Source: Posidonia oceanica (lineage: Eukaryota; Streptophyta; Magnoliopsida; Alismatales; Posidoniaceae). From it: DNA of 64,000 nt. The notes below the pieces were generated by a model that saw nothing but the letters and a program-made list of their open reading frames with translations, had not been told where the DNA came from and ran no database searches. Below, piece by piece: positions 10,321 to 22,682 of this stretch. Location of the stretch: NCBI GenBank assembly GCA_037176725.1, contig JAZBRS010000020.1, positions 86,312,001 through 86,376,000 on the forward strand, given 5' to 3'. Both the position numbers and the translations under genes were made by a program. How positions within the stretch are numbered: the stretch's first letter is position 1; every line of letters begins with the position of its first letter.

Positions 10321-11898
10321 AATCCATCTTAGTGTAATAGCATTTTGTTGCATGGCATTAGCATTTCATCTTCTCCTGGACATCACGCAACTTGGATTGT
10401 TTTCCCAGTTTCACGTGCCCGGCATTCCATTGTTTGTACACTGCATTTCACAGCATTCGCATTGCATAGCATCATGTAGCTTCTTTGTATCTCCTTGTAG
10501 AGTTAGTCCTAGTATTGCATCTCATCATTACACGGACATTGTGTGCTTAGGATCCGAACCCCTGGTTCGCGTATTGCTTAAGGTAACATCCTCGGCACTT
10601 GCAAGACTTTCGCAGCTTGTAGGCTTTGGATGGCACCCGCAGTAGTACGCGGCCTTGGAATCGTTTTCTCGGTTCCGCATGCTCGACGTTCCGCTGCATA
10701 TCCTGCATCCCACTGCATAACATCTCATGCATTGCACCCTTATTGCGCTGCCGCTCCTCTATGGTCCTTACACCAACTTCCGCATTCTGCTTTCCCGGGC
10801 TTTTCGTACCCACCACTGCATGCACATCCCTTGCTTTACTTTTAGCATATTTACTTTCTGCTGTACCCCATGCGCTTGCATTGCCATTCTTCTACAGCCG
10901 AGCTTCGCAAATGGCACCCCCGTTGCCTGGCCTACTTGCATTGGCCAGTGACAGCATTGCATTGCATTTCCACTTTCCCGCGTGCATGCACCATCCCGCT
11001 TTCCCCCAGAGGAGCACAGCATAGTAAGTGTTAGCGTAAGCATACCATTTGCATCAGCATAGCATTCTAGTGTTTGCATTCATCTGCATTTGCATTCACC
11101 TTCTTGCATTGCCTAGGACATCCTTTGCATTGCATTGCCCCTTCTGCCTGTTTGCTGCCTCGGTTGGAGGCAAGCATTTTCTCCTTCTCGCGGCCTCGCG
11201 AGCTCCTGCTTGTTTTACTTGTCCCGAACGGACAAGGACCCTTTGGCCTCTCCCAGACTAGCAGCCAACCTGCCCAAGCGGCAAGCGCGTTAGCCCTTCT
11301 GGAGCCGCTTTTGCGCAAGTTTGGACAAGCAACCAACTTGTCGCATTGCACCGTAGAACTTCCTGCTTTCCTTGCGTCAGCATGCATCACACTGCCCTGC
11401 CCTAGCATTCCCTGTTTGGTGGCTGCGTTCGCAGCACCGGCACGCACAGCATTAGCACTATCACGCACAGCATCAGCACTAGCACTCACAAGCATGGTAG
11501 GCACTAGCATTAACACTCACATGCATAGCAAGCACCATGCATCAGCATTAGCGTTAGCACCAGCAATCACCATGCATTAGCACAGCATCTCCCCATGCAC
11601 AGCACTCGCACGCGCACTAGTTCATGCTAGTTCAGCATCAGCATCAGCATTCGCATCGCATACCAGTTCTGCACTAACATCATGCACTAACATAACATCT
11701 GCACTAACTTCTGCATTAGCATGCATTGCATCGCATTAGCATCTTGCATCTGCATCTGCATTGTGGCATCGAGTCATGATTTCTGGTGCATCCGTCGGAT
11801 AAGTGACTCACACCAACAGCAATTTGCGCTCCTGCTGGCATCAGGTAGGGTGTCTTGTCTACCCTGAGCAGCGGTCTCACTACGCTTGACCTCGCTCA
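10321..11898 (+). other. GCATT-rich 3' interior of element A
   Basis: No ORF with recognisable content. Words such as TTGCATTGCAT and, from about 11440 to 11760, AGCATTAGCACTAGC are repeated without a strict period. A stretch at about 11180-11350 has paired arms (CTTGTCC with GGACAAG) like those in C and D. The last 130 bp before the polypurine tract (ATAAGTGACTCA, GGGTGTCTTGTC, CCTGAGCA) are conserved in all four elements. Confidence 0.55.
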
Positions 11899-11910
11899 AG
11901 GAGGGACATC
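11899..11910 (+). other. Polypurine tract of element A
   Basis: AAGGAGGGACATC directly precedes the TGTAGACACCCC of the 3' LTR. The equivalent in B, C and D is AGGGAGGGGCATC. It primes plus-strand DNA synthesis. Confidence 0.75.
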
Positions 11911-14900
11911 TGTAGACACCCCATTCTAACAGCCCGGAAGTTGGCAATTTCTCCTGCAGGCTTGTTTGGACTCTGGAATGGCACTCTTTTTCAACCTAAC
12001 CCATTTCTACTCCAAAACCAAACCTAAAACCTCACCTAAATCCCAAAGCCTCAACCTAAGCCTTTTTGCATACTTTTAAACCTTTCTAAGCCCAAGCCTA
12101 AGCCCATTTCAGCCTTTTGCCAACTGGGTGTGTTGAACGCTGGAATAGGCAGCGTCCAACGTTGGACGCCTTCTGCTCTAGCGTCCAACGACTCGGTTGC
12201 AGCAGCGACTGCTTCGCCTCCTTCGGCTCACTTCCCGTCCACTCCACCGCCCCTCCACACTTAATACCCGCCTCCTCTTGCACTCTAGGCCATCCACTAC
12301 CTTCCAAGGCTGAGTAAGTGCACTTACTAGCCATCCTTTCTTCCCCAGCCCATGTCCCGCTCTCTCTTCCTCTCTTTGCCATCCGCCGTTGATTCCCCTA
12401 CCACCCGTGTCTCCGGCGCTGCCCTCTGACCTACCCACACCCCCTCCTTCCATCCTCATGCCTTCCCCTCTCCCAGAAGCCTGCCAATCGCTTGCCATTC
12501 CCTCTGCAGCCACTGCCATTTGCAGCAGAACCCATGCAACCCAAACAAAACCAGCACCAAACAGCCTCCTTTGGCAGAACACACAGACCAGCACAGCCTT
12601 CCTCTCGCCAATTCACCACTCCAGAGCAAAGACCAAAGATCCACCTCCACTCCGGTCCCTTCGCCGCCCTCTCCCGTGCCTCCAGCAAGCCAAGCAAGCT
12701 CGCCGGAGTCAGCCCTGTCGCCACTTCCGCAGCGCCAGTGAAGGAGCTCAACACGCCGTTCCAGGCTGCAACCAAGTTAGTCTTCTATCCCTGTAGCTCA
12801 TGCATGATAGGTTGGATGTTTCTATATGCTTTCCATGCCCTTTTGCACAGCACACACCCCTCCATTGCTTGGTTGTCCGGCAATGAGGAGGAGGAGGTGG
12901 GTGGAGCAATCCACCTGCCTAATCTTGGCACCAAGTATACCACTATGCTTGTTGTCAATCACTCTTGCTTATTAGCAAGCTTTCTTGAAGCTTTGGATCG
13001 TTTTGGTCACGATTCCTGGCCGGAATGATCTTTAGTGTGTTGGACGCCCAAGCTGGTGCATCCAACGTTGGACGCGGCAGTAGCCAGTGTTCAACACCCT
13101 GCTTCGTTTGCCTTTGCCCTTGCTTTGCCATGCTTTGCTGTTTGCTTGTTTCTTGTGAATCCATGCTGCATGCCTTCTTTACATGTCTTCAGATGCTCTA
13201 CCATGCCTACTTCTTTGTTTGGATCCATGCCTAAGTCTTTTTCGCATGCTTTAGCTCTGTCTGCTGTCTACCTGCGTTGGACGCCTGGGTGAGCCGCGTC
13301 CAACGTTGGACGCTGGTTCATCTAGCGTCCAACATGCCTGTTAGTTCTATTTTGTTGCCATGCTTGCATCTTGCCTCTTTTTGATATTTATGCTTGATCC
13401 ATGCTTGCTTAGAGATGCCTGGCCCCTATGGCAACCATGCTTAGGCTTGCTAATGTCCTCTTAAGTTGCATGCCTTTTTCTTGGTTTTTTTTATCCTTTA
13501 TTTCCATGCATATTCTTCCTTACTTGCTTCTCATGGATTATATGCTTGCTATGAATGTTTCTTCTTGCTCTGGCATGCCTTTAGTCGTTTGCATGCATGT
13601 TAGTGGGGTTTAGAGCTGAGCTCCCCCTTTGTACAGGTGAGTTTGCATGCTGCAGTCGTTGGACGCCAGAGACTTCAGCGTCCAACGTTGGACGCTGCTG
13701 TCACCAGTGTCTAACGTCCCTGCTCCTCTGTCTTGATCTTTTAAGCTTGCATGATGCTCTGATATGTTTGCTTGCATGATTCCTGTGTTTATATGCTTGC
13801 TTAGCTTCCTTTGCAATTGCTACTCAGTTTCTATAGATCATATGCTATCTTTTATGCAAGTTCTTGTGTGTTTGTGCCTCCCAAGGCGTTGTACGCTGCT
13901 GTTCCAGGCGTCCAACAATGGACACTGGTTCAGCTCGTGTCCAACGCTCTGGTTGAGCTTTATGCCTGGCACATGTTGCAGATGGTGAGTTTTTTGGTTT
14001 CTTATGCCCCCTGTGCTTGCATGCTTAGTCTGTGCTTGTCTCCAGTAGCCCAAATGCATGTTCCTAATTTTTATTTATCATCTGTATGCTTATTTGTCTT
14101 GTTTCCTTCTGGGTTGTGTTGGACGCCAGCCTCTCTGGCATCTAACGTTGGACGTCATGCCCACGGGCATCCAACACCCTGCTTGCCTTGATTCTTGATC
14201 TTAGCTTGCCCCTCTAATCTGAATCTGCTTCTGTTCTTTTGTCCTGTTAGCCCTGCATGTCATGCACCCATTTAGCTGCATTTTTGCATCTGCATTGCAT
14301 CAATATAGCTAGAATGCATTCTTTTTCAAAAGTCGCATGCTGTCTGCCTCCAGTAGGTGTTGGACACCAGCAATGGCAGCATCCAACGTTGGACGCCGCT
14401 GTTGCCAGCGTCCAACGCTTGCAGTAGGCTAATCTTGATTTTAAAATGCTGATTTTGCTTTGTTCGCCGATTTCCGTGTTTTATCGCTCCTAATGCGTAT
14501 TGTAACCCCCATGCATGCTGCCTAACCCCTGTTTTGGTTTTGCACCTCGCTTTTGCATCGTTTCTCGTGCTTTTGCATCGTTTTCTGTGCCTTGCATCGT
14601 TTTTCACACCTTTGCATTGTTTTCTGCGCTCCAGAATCGTTTTCCATGCCCTTGCATCGTTTTTTGCACTTTCGCCTTATTTTCTACACTTTCGCATCGT
14701 TTTCTGTGCTTGCTTTGGTTTATCTCTTGCATGTTGTTTGCATTGCCTGGTTTTCCTTGTAGTTTTGTTTTATCGCCAACATTTGCATTAGGGCCATGAT
14801 GCTTACTACCTAGGAGCTCTCATGAACCAGGTTTCGCCCAGTTCGGAACACTAGCAGCGCTGCTGAGCACATAGATAGCACGTTTATTTCCCATGCATAG

Positions 14901-15377
14901 CAGGTAGACATTCATTGCATTTAGGCATTAGGCTAGCATTTCCCAGCATTAGCGCACGAGATTGCCTAAGAAAGACCGACTCTTGGACGTATCGAGGGTG
15001 CCTAACACCTTCCCCGTGCGTAACAGGAGTCCTTGCCCTTTCTCTTGGCCCGCATCGACCTTTCCTTCATCCTAGGCATGAGTCATAGCATAGTATAGCA
15101 TAGCATTCACATTGTGTTGCATCGCATCCCTTTGCCCCCTCTTCGCATCCGGTTTTGCATGTCTTTTCATGCTTTACCCTCGGTTTTCCCTGTCTCCCAA
15201 TTCAATAGACCTGGTGGCGACTTCGATTTGTCTTATCATTTCTTTTTTATTCTTTTGCCAGCATTTCCGAGTCAAGTTTCTTCCCTCAGATCCTGCTGCA
15301 TATAGTGAGCCTATTTTGATCGGTGCATGTGAGCTTTTGGCATCGTGCATGGACGATCAGAATTTAGGATTACTATA
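11911..15377 (+). repeat. Element A 3' LTR
   Basis: The LTR is 3,467 bp. It starts TGTAGACACCCC after the polypurine tract and ends ACTATA, where the 5' LTR has ACTACA. It carries seven double-hairpin modules (about 12132-12190, 13039-13096, 13275-13333, 13658-13717, 13888-13945, 14118-14175, 14358-14417), a minisatellite at about 14541-14713 and the conserved block at 14968-15058. The next bases, GGCGA, are the expected right copy of the target duplication; the left copy is outside the window. Confidence 0.88.
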
Positions 15378-15459
15378 GGCGACGTAGTAATTCTTGAGGA
15401 CATGGACCAAGTTGGGTAGTCAGAACCGGTCAATGCATGCTACCACAAGAGATACTATC
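15378..15459 (+). pseudogene. Tail of the integrase of element C, between two insertions
   Basis: The 82 bp align codon by codon with the end of the B integrase (31394-31481): both have ATTCTTGAGGACATGGA-like sequence encoding LEDMDQV, and a C-terminal YYQ-stop. One in-frame TAG stands where B has CAG. Element A ends directly before it and B begins directly after it. The final codons of the frame, CAG and TAG, are on the other side of B at 43086-43090. This proves A and B both landed in the pol gene of an older relative. Confidence 0.85.
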
Positions 15460-15879
15460 TGTTGACACCCCATTTTGACAGGTTTGATCAATTGAAAACC
15501 TCTGGTGGCTTCTAGATCCAAATCTAGGTCTAAATCTACACATTCCTATTCATCCTTCTTTCCAAAACTAGCCCAAACTTAACTTAGAATTACACCCCTT
15601 TCCCAAGCCCAAAAACTCCCCAAAAACCATAGGAAAACTCACCATCAGCAACTTAGCAAACCTACCCAAAAATTCTCAAAAATTTCAAACCAAAACTACT
15701 CCCAAAAATCCTAGAAAACCTAGGTAAAACTACCCTTTTTCTACACATCAGAACCCTTCCAAAACTTTCTCAAAACTAAACCCAAACCCTAGGTCGAACA
15801 CTAGAGACCCTAGGCCACACACTCCCCAAATTTCACCCTTTTTCTAAACCCCTAACCCCTCCATTTACCCAAATTATCC

Positions 15880-17240
15880 TTTTCTCTCTTCTGGATTATT
15901 CTTTTCTCTCTCCTCTCTCTCTCCTGATTATCCTCCTTCTTTTCACCCCCTTCTCTCCCTTCTTCTTGCCTGCCTGTGGGCCCCCCTTGTGCATCTATCT
16001 CTTCTGAATCTTATTTATATTTTTATCTTATTTTTAGCATTTTCTTTGTCTTTCAAAAAATTATTTTCCCTCCACTCCTCTCTTTCATCTTTATTCCCTC
16101 ATTTCTACTTTTTTCTTCTTCCCTTTTCTTCTCCTTCCCTCTCTTCCACTAAATCCCTAAAAAATCCTTAAAAACCTTTAAAAACTCTAAAACAAAAGGA
16201 AAACAAACCAAAACCCTAAAAGAAATAATTAAAAACATTAAACAAACAATTAAAAACCAAAACCTAACTAAATCTAGCTAAAATGGAAAACTAAGAATGC
16301 AACTTAAAAATGCAAAACAAACAAAAAGAAAATACTGTAAAATCAAGGAAAAAACCAAAATGTAACCAAAAGAAGCCAAAGTAAAAATCCTATTAAAAAT
16401 AATCAAAAAACAAATCCTAAGAAGAAAGAAAACAATTAAGAAAACATTAAGACAACTACTTAAGAAAAAGAGAAACTTAACAATCCTAAAAAGAAACAAT
16501 TTGAAAACTTAATTAAAAAAATAAAAACAAACAATAAAAAATCTAAAAACACTTAATCAAAAACTTAACAAGAAAACTTAACTAAAAAATATTAAAAGAA
16601 TTTAACAAACAAAATTAAAAAACAAATCAAAGAAGACTTAAGGGAAGAAGATCAAAATCAAAAATCTAAAACTCACCCTAATTAATTTAAAAACAAACTT
16701 TAAAAAATCCTAATTAACATCCCAAGTATTTAACAAAAGAAATAATTAAAAAACAATTTAAAAGACTTAAAAAACATTTGAACAAATCAAAAACAAAGAA
16801 AACCCTAAAAACCCTAATCAAAGCAAAAACTTTTCTTAATTAACTAATTAAAAAACAATCTTATAAAAACCAAACTAAAATCCTAACTGAAACACAACTA
16901 TCCTAAAAACATTTTCAAATCTTTTCTATTTCTATTTTATTTTAATTTAATTTTAATTTTTCTTCCCCTTCTTCCTTTCTTTTTCTTCTTCTTCCTCTCT
17001 TCTTCTTTCTTTTCCAACTTTTCCTTTCTTTTCTATGGCCCAGTCCGGCCCGTTGGCCATCACCAACTTCCTTCTTTCTTTTCTTTCTTTTATTTCTTTT
17101 CCCAACTCACGGCCCGCCTCGCAGTCCACCTTCTTCCTCTTCTTCCCTCCTTCTTCTTCTTCCTCCACAGTTCCCCTTCCGCCAGTCTCTCTCTCCTCTT
17201 CAAAAATTTGATTTCCCTTCTCCCTCCCGATCACCTCACC
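15880..17240. repeat. Pyrimidine tracts flanking an A-rich block in the B 5' LTR
   Basis: The plus strand shifts from CTCTCTCC-type sequence to almost pure A, T and C words (AAAACTTAATTAAAAA), then back to CTTCTTCC-type sequence. The 3' LTR has the same at about 37410-38760. Strand asymmetry of this size may affect nucleosome placement or DNA structure; no coding signal is seen. Confidence 0.65.
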
Positions 17241-18659
17241 TCCAGCTCAGCTCTTCCTCTCTTCCTCTCTCGCGTCTCAGCAGGATCTCTAGGGGCTTTG
17301 ATTGCGCGTCGCCTCTGTCGTCCATCGTTGCTGCCAGTTGCTGCTCCCGCCGGTGGATTTTCAAAATCCAACGTGTGTCGTCCTTCAGCAGTTGATAAAA
17401 CCCCCAGCAATCTCCTCCTTCTTTCGCCTTTTTTCGTCGTCCGAGAGAGAGCAAGGAAATCAAGAGCAGAAGCCACCCATTCCTCTCCTTCTTCCCCATT
17501 GAAATCAGACCACTTCTTCCTCTTCCTTTCCACTGCAATCTAGAGCCTCCAACTCCATTCAAATCACTCCCATTTCCTCCCCAAAATCCACCCAAACATC
17601 CCAGCATCCCTTCCCTTCCTTCCACGACCAAACCATCTCTGAATTCACTTCCTAATCACCTGAAACCACAACAGAACCCAACACCACCTCCACTCCAAAA
17701 TTCCCATCTACACTGACCCACAAATCCCCCCAAACTTCTCCCAGCAAACCACCGGAACACCACCTTCCTAAATCACCAGAGCCTTAGCCATCTCCTCCCC
17801 AATAGCCGGAGCCATCCACAGCAAACACCTCTGCCGCTTTTTTTCCAGAAAATCACCCAGCGACCAATCTCCCTCTCTAGCCTTTTCCCAGCCCTCCTAA
17901 GCATCCGCACACACTCACCAAGCAACCAGAAGCTCGCCGGTACCCTCCAATTGAACCAAGGAGTAGTACATCACCACCCCCACCTCAGACGACCTCCTGT
18001 GCATCCAAAAGTGCTATTTCTTGCTCCTATCGTCGAAGCTGCCTTCCAACCGTTCAGCAAGCTCCGGAGGACTCCGCGGAGCAGTTCCAAGCCCCCGCGA
18101 GCCACTGACGACGTCTCTAGTAGCCGGACGACCACCGTCGGCATCTACAGAACCTACCTACGTCGGGGGAACGCTCCGGACGCCAGAACAAGTGCCATCT
18201 CTTCCCATTAGTTTAGCTTTTTCCTCTGCGTGCTTCCTGGCCTGTTAGAATAGGATTCCAGCCCCTCCTGCTCGGAGTTAACGCTGCCGCTTCATCTTCT
18301 TCTCCAGCGAGCTCCGGATCAGATTCGCCGCTCCGGTCTCCAGAACTCCATTCTGAGCGTCGTCTGAGCTTCGCACGGACCCTAGGATCACGCTGGTGCC
18401 TTCAGGACGTCCTCCCGTCGCGCTGATCATCCGGTCGACCTCCGGAAGTCCAGCAGCCCTCTGTCAAGCTCTCCGATCTGCTTCGGGCCGCGTCACGAGA
18501 CGCCGATGCCTCTCCAAGGTCCGTCAGCCTCCGGTGAATGTCTCCGACCCTTCAGCGCGTCCCCAGCAACCCCCTCCATCGGTCATGGCCACTGGTAGCT
18601 TCTACTATAGTGCCATGGCCGCTGGTTTTATACTATAGCTTTAGTTTCTGTTAGCTAAG

Positions 18660-19560
18660 CTATTCTGCCATTAAATTGCATTTCCAGTTCCTGTTTTTAT
18701 TTTGTTACATTCTGGTCCTGCCGTCGTTTATAATTCATTTAATTCTGAATTTAAATCTTATTAAATTGCATGAAAAACTTAAAAAACTGTCTAATTGCAT
18801 GTTGGTCCTTCTACTGTGTTTTCTACTTAAGTTCATTTTAGTTCAGGCCCTTTGGTTTTTCATTATTGCATGTTAGTCCTTTAATTAATAATCTGATTTA
18901 ATGCTTTAAGTTTACCTTAGTAAATTGCATTTTTAAACCCTGTCTTTTTCATCATTTGCACTTTAGTCCTCTGTTCTGTTAACTTATGCATTTATTTTTC
19001 AACTTTTCTTACTATATTGCATTATTTCGCCCATGCATTTTAATTTTTACATATAGGTCCTCCATATCATGCACAGCATCTGTTTTTTTTTAACTTTTAC
19101 CTTATTAAATTGCATTTTAGACCCTGCATGTTTAAAAATCACACATACGTCCTCTGCATGTTTATAAAACTCATTTAAATGCACATTTTTGCTTATAAAA
19201 TTGCATCTTAGACCCTGCATATTTAAAAATTGCATATAAGTCCTCTGTTTGCATTCTCAAACCATGTAAGATCACTGTTTTGCTTACAAAATTGCATTTC
19301 AACCCCTACATGTTTCAAAATTGCATGTTAATCCTCCATATGATTTCAAAACTTATCCTAATGCATGTTTACCTTATAAAATTGCATTTTGAACCCTGCA
19401 TTTTGCAAAATTGCACTCAGACCCTCTAGTTTTCAAAAAGCTTGCATAAAAGCCCCCTAACTTTTCAAAATCTTTGCATTTAGACCCCCACTTTTTCAAA
19501 AATTGCACATAAGTTCCCAAGTTTTCTGAAAAATCATCCTTAGGTCTTTTCTTGCATTTC
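18660..19560. repeat. Quasi-periodic TTGCATTT repeats in the B 5' LTR
   Basis: About a dozen imperfect units of 50-90 bp follow the pattern AAATTGCATTTTAGACCCTGCATGTTTAAAA. Counterparts lie at about 40185-41090 in the 3' LTR and about 48840-50000 in the LTR of C. Units are diverged, so expansion is old. Confidence 0.6.
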
Positions 19561-20299
19561 TGCATGTATTGCACTCATGCATCTTTGCATTTGGCATTCC
19601 TGCACACACTTGAGCATTCTTAGCTCCTATTTACATGGGAGGACCTGTTTTGCACATCCCTAGGACCTCCTGTACACATAGATCCATCTTTCTCCCCTGT
19701 TCTGGCCCCTCTGCCTTGAAGTTGGGATATCTTCAGATCTGGCCGTTGGATCTTCTCAATTAAGCTACCTAGACGACCCCAGCGGAGCGCTCTTCAGCAT
19801 AGACCAAGCAGTTCTCAGATCAGGCTTCAGATTTCTAAGGTAAGTCCTCCTGAACCCCTACACAGCATTCATTTGCACACCATTTGCATTGTAAGCATTG
19901 TTTTTGCTTTCTGATTTCTCGAGCATGTAGATTAGGACCTCCTATTCTCATCTATCAACCCTGTCTCCTCTTTTCGCGTACTCCCAGTGCTTTGTGTCGC
20001 GTTTCCCCTAGAGTCACCACTAATTGTGACTTCCTTCTCCCTTTTCCACGATCCAATCGCACCGCGAGCTTTTGGCAGCGTGCGAGACACATCGTGGGAC
20101 ACTTTGGTGGGAAACAGTCACAAAACAGTGGTAATCCCTCCACTTGCTTCTCTTCCCCTTTGTTGGTCTTCACACCTACTTTGCGCAGTCCTTAAACTGT
20201 GTCTGTTGTCACACACGTACTGTTTGCCTCCCCCTTGCTTCTCTTGCTCTTCCTCCTTGCACCTGCATCTACATGGCTTCATCGATGTTTTATTTCGTC

Positions 20300-20640
20300 T
20301 GCCTTGACACCGTTTTGCGTGCTCGCTCTGTTTTTGGTACCGCTTTTCGTGCCCGCTTCGTTTTTGGCACCGTTTTGCATGCCCGCTTCACTTTTGGCAC
20401 CACTTTGCGTGCCCGCTTCGCTTTTGGCACCATTTTGCATGCCCGTTTTGCTTTTGGCACCGTTTTGCCTGCCCGCTTTGTCTTTGGCACCGTTTTGCAT
20501 GCTGGCTTTGTTTTCTCGCACCGTTTCGCGTGCTGCTTTGTTTTCTTGCACCGTTTCTTGTGCCGTATTGTTTTCTGCACCGTTTCGCATGCTGCTTTGT
20601 TTTCTGGAACCGTTTTGCATGCCGTTTCTGTTTCTTGCAT
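20300..20640. repeat. CACCGTTTTGCGTGCCCGC minisatellite, short allele
   Basis: Tandem units of about 30 bp (TTTTGGCACCGTTTTGCRTGCC type). From the shared flank at 20291 to 20641 the array is 350 bp; in the 3' LTR the same interval is 560 bp. The 210-bp excess explains nearly all of the length difference between the LTRs. The long ORFs at 20144-20815 and on the minus strand come from the repeat. Confidence 0.85.
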
Positions 20641-20942
20641 CGTTTTGCGTGTCTTATGCCGTTTTCTCTTGCATGTCGCCTGCATTGCTTGGTTTTACCA
20701 CCGTTCTATTTTTTCGCTTGCATTTGTATATAGGGTAGTGATGCTTACTGCTTGGAGTTCTCACGAGCCCAGTTTTGCTTGGTTCGGAACACTGACAGCG
20801 TTGCTGAGCGCTTAGACTGCACGTTTACTTCCTTGCATTGCATCCCATCACTTAGAGCACACCTATGAGCATTCATTCAGGCATTCATTGGCATTTAGGC
20901 ATTCAAACCTGCATTTCCCTGCGTATGCGAGCGTAAGCCTGG

Positions 20943-21036
20943 AAATACCGATTCTCGAGTCGAGGGTGCCTAACACCTTCCCTGCACGTAACAGGAGTCC
21001 TTGCCCAGTCTTTTGGCTTGCAATGACCATATTACC
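20943..21036 (+). promoter_or_regulatory. Conserved R/U5-like block of the B 5' LTR
   Basis: Same block as at 2185-2270, with GGGTGCCTAACACCTTCC and CGTAACAGGAGTCC. It keeps its position, roughly 310-400 bp before the LTR end. Confidence 0.5.
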
Positions 21037-21169
21037 CTTATCCTAGGCATGAGTCATATCATTTGCAATTGTTTTCCTTAGCATTGCTTTGCATTGCATC
21101 TTTTGCTTGGTTTTGCGTGTTAACTCACGCATTTCCCCGGTTTTCCTTGTCTTCTGATAATAGACACGG

Positions 21170-21180
21170 TGGCGACTCTG
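21170..21180 (+). other. PBS-like copy inside the B 5' LTR
   Basis: TGGCGACTCTG matches the first 11 bases of the true primer-binding site at 21348 and follows TAGACACGG, which itself looks like an LTR end (ACA). Equivalent copies lie in A (2426), C (51183) and, diverged, D (59208). Confidence 0.6.
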
Positions 21181-21347
21181 AATTGTCTTATCTTCTTCAT
21201 TTCTTATCTTTTCTCTCCTGTTTTAAGTGTTTTTCGAGTTGAGCCCTCCTCCTCGGACATAGCCGCTTATAGTGAGCTTGATTCCGATCGATGCACGCGA
21301 GCTTCTGGCAGTGTGCATGGACGATCTGAACACCGGGATTACTACAG

Positions 21348-21365
21348 TGGCGACTCTGCTGGGGA
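21348..21365 (+). other. Primer-binding site of element B
   Basis: TGGCGACTCTGCTGGGGA starts two bases after the LTR end. It is the Ogre-type site, known in that lineage to pair with a tRNA-Arg. Confidence 0.82.
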
Positions 21366-22682
21366 TGCTAGACTCCAGCTTTCGTTTTTGGCTTTTCGCT
21401 CGCCGCTTTCGCTGTTCTGCTTGCCTTTGTCTGCCTCTTTGCCTGTTTTGGTCGCTCTTCTGTGCAAACTCCTAGCAAGTCGCCTCGTGGTTACTTTGCT
21501 TAGGTTTTGCACCCCCTCGGCTGCTTTTGCCTTGGTTTTTGCTCCATCTTGCTCTGTTTTGTCCAATTTGCTTGTTTACTTGCCTATTTCCTTGCTTCTG
21601 CTCTTATTTGCTTTACAGCTTACCTGTCTTTACTTTTTTTATCTTGCTTACTTATTATTGCTTTATTTCCTGCACAATGCATGTTTACATACTTGTTTGG
21701 CAACAATGCATGCTTTTTGAATGATGAATGCTTTCTTTTACACATATGCTATGTCACTACACACGCACATGCCCTGTATATATGCCTTTTGACATGATGA
21801 ATGCTTTCTCTTCACTATCATGCTCACAAACACTCACACATGCCATGCACCTGCCTTTTGTTGTGTTGTATGCTGTTTGCCTGCCATATTTGACTGATTT
21901 TCTTCCCTTTCGCACATGCCATGCCTAGGATAGTAGAGACTGTTTGCTCCTCCTGTGGTTAACTAAAAATGGCAAGTAAAAAGAACTTCTAGGAGCAACT
22001 AGAGACTTCAAACAATCCTGCACCCCCTTAGGTTAATAAAATGCGCAAGATAAAAAACTTTAAGCATTTGCATAAGCATCATATAGGGCATGCATTCTTC
22101 TCATCTGAGTCCACCTACTAGTTTGCGAAGGATGGTCCCGACCTCTTGTTCCACCGCTTTTGGCGTGGGCCAAGGCAGTCGGTCTATCCCCCCTTCGTCC
22201 AGGGGTCATGTCGGTGTAGTGGAATGTACTGCCCATGCTTTGGTAGGGTCAGGGTCACCAACGCACCACCATGTTATTTCCTCAGCTCTGGCTAGGAGTT
22301 TGATAGGGAGCCTACTTCTTCTGACATGAGTCGGTGACCCGTACACCTGGGGATACCCGAAGTAGATCACCTACTAGGATACACTAGATAGGTGAGGGGG
22401 GCATACTAGAAAGCATACATATCATTCATGCCATCTAATTTAACTCATTTGCATCTATCTTTTAGTTTCTAATCCTTGTTTGTCTCTGCCTGTGTTAGCA
22501 GTGATCGGTAAGCGAGTTCCCCTTGCTGGAGCTTGAGTACTGACCCTTTCTGACACCCCTGTTGCGACCTTGTTCGCGACCATTCCCCTCCTGAGCTATC
22601 CGCTTTTGCGACGATAGCTCCTATTAGGAATCGCCATTTGCATACCCGTCGCAGCCCTATTCTCACGCGCTCTAGGTCAGCA
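21366..22682 (+). other. Untranslated leader of element B
   Basis: Non-coding. The parts at about 21690-21880 and 22090-22400 align with the leader of A. A branch-point-like CTAAT, a T-rich run and TTAGCAG ending at 22501 form a probable 3' splice site at the same place as in A. Confidence 0.6.

Larger units (their letters stand above)
1..15377 (+). mobile_element. Element A: gag-only, non-autonomous Tat/Ogre-like LTR retrotransposon
   Basis: Bases 1-2588 recur almost unchanged at 12770-15377, which identifies these stretches as the two LTRs of one element. The full 3' LTR starts at 11911 with TGTAGACACCCC; the first roughly 860 bp of the 5' LTR lie left of the window. Between the LTRs are a primer-binding site, a leader, a broken gag and about 4.4 kb of non-coding repeats before the polypurine tract. 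No protease, RT, RNase H or integrase is present, so the element would depend on an autonomous relative such as B for movement. This matches the gag-only large-LTR class described in plants as TR-GAG. The LTR copies differ by scattered substitutions and one minisatellite unit, so insertion was relatively recent. It lies in the integrase tail of element C. Confidence 0.88.
15460..21346 (+). repeat. Element B 5' LTR
   Basis: The LTR is 5,887 bp, starts TGTTGACACCCC and ends ATTACTACA. From left to right it holds a stretch rich in CCAAAA words, a pyrimidine tract (about 15880-16160), about 750 bp of A-rich sequence, a second pyrimidine tract (about 16960-17220), a GC-rich part, a quasi-periodic TTGCATTTTAGACCC part (about 18660-19560), a donor-like AAG/GTAAGT at 19840, a minisatellite and the conserved block. 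ORFs in these low-complexity parts are not credible genes. Confidence 0.92.

Noticed and set aside
16140..16860. CCCTAAA words resembling plant telomere repeats
   Set aside because: They are isolated within A-rich LTR sequence (also at 37690-38340) and form no tandem array.
20144..20815. ORFs of 180-220 residues rich in Phe, Cys and Ala, with larger ones at 41599-42544
   Set aside because: They span the 30-bp minisatellite, are open in several frames on both strands and change length with copy number between the two LTRs.
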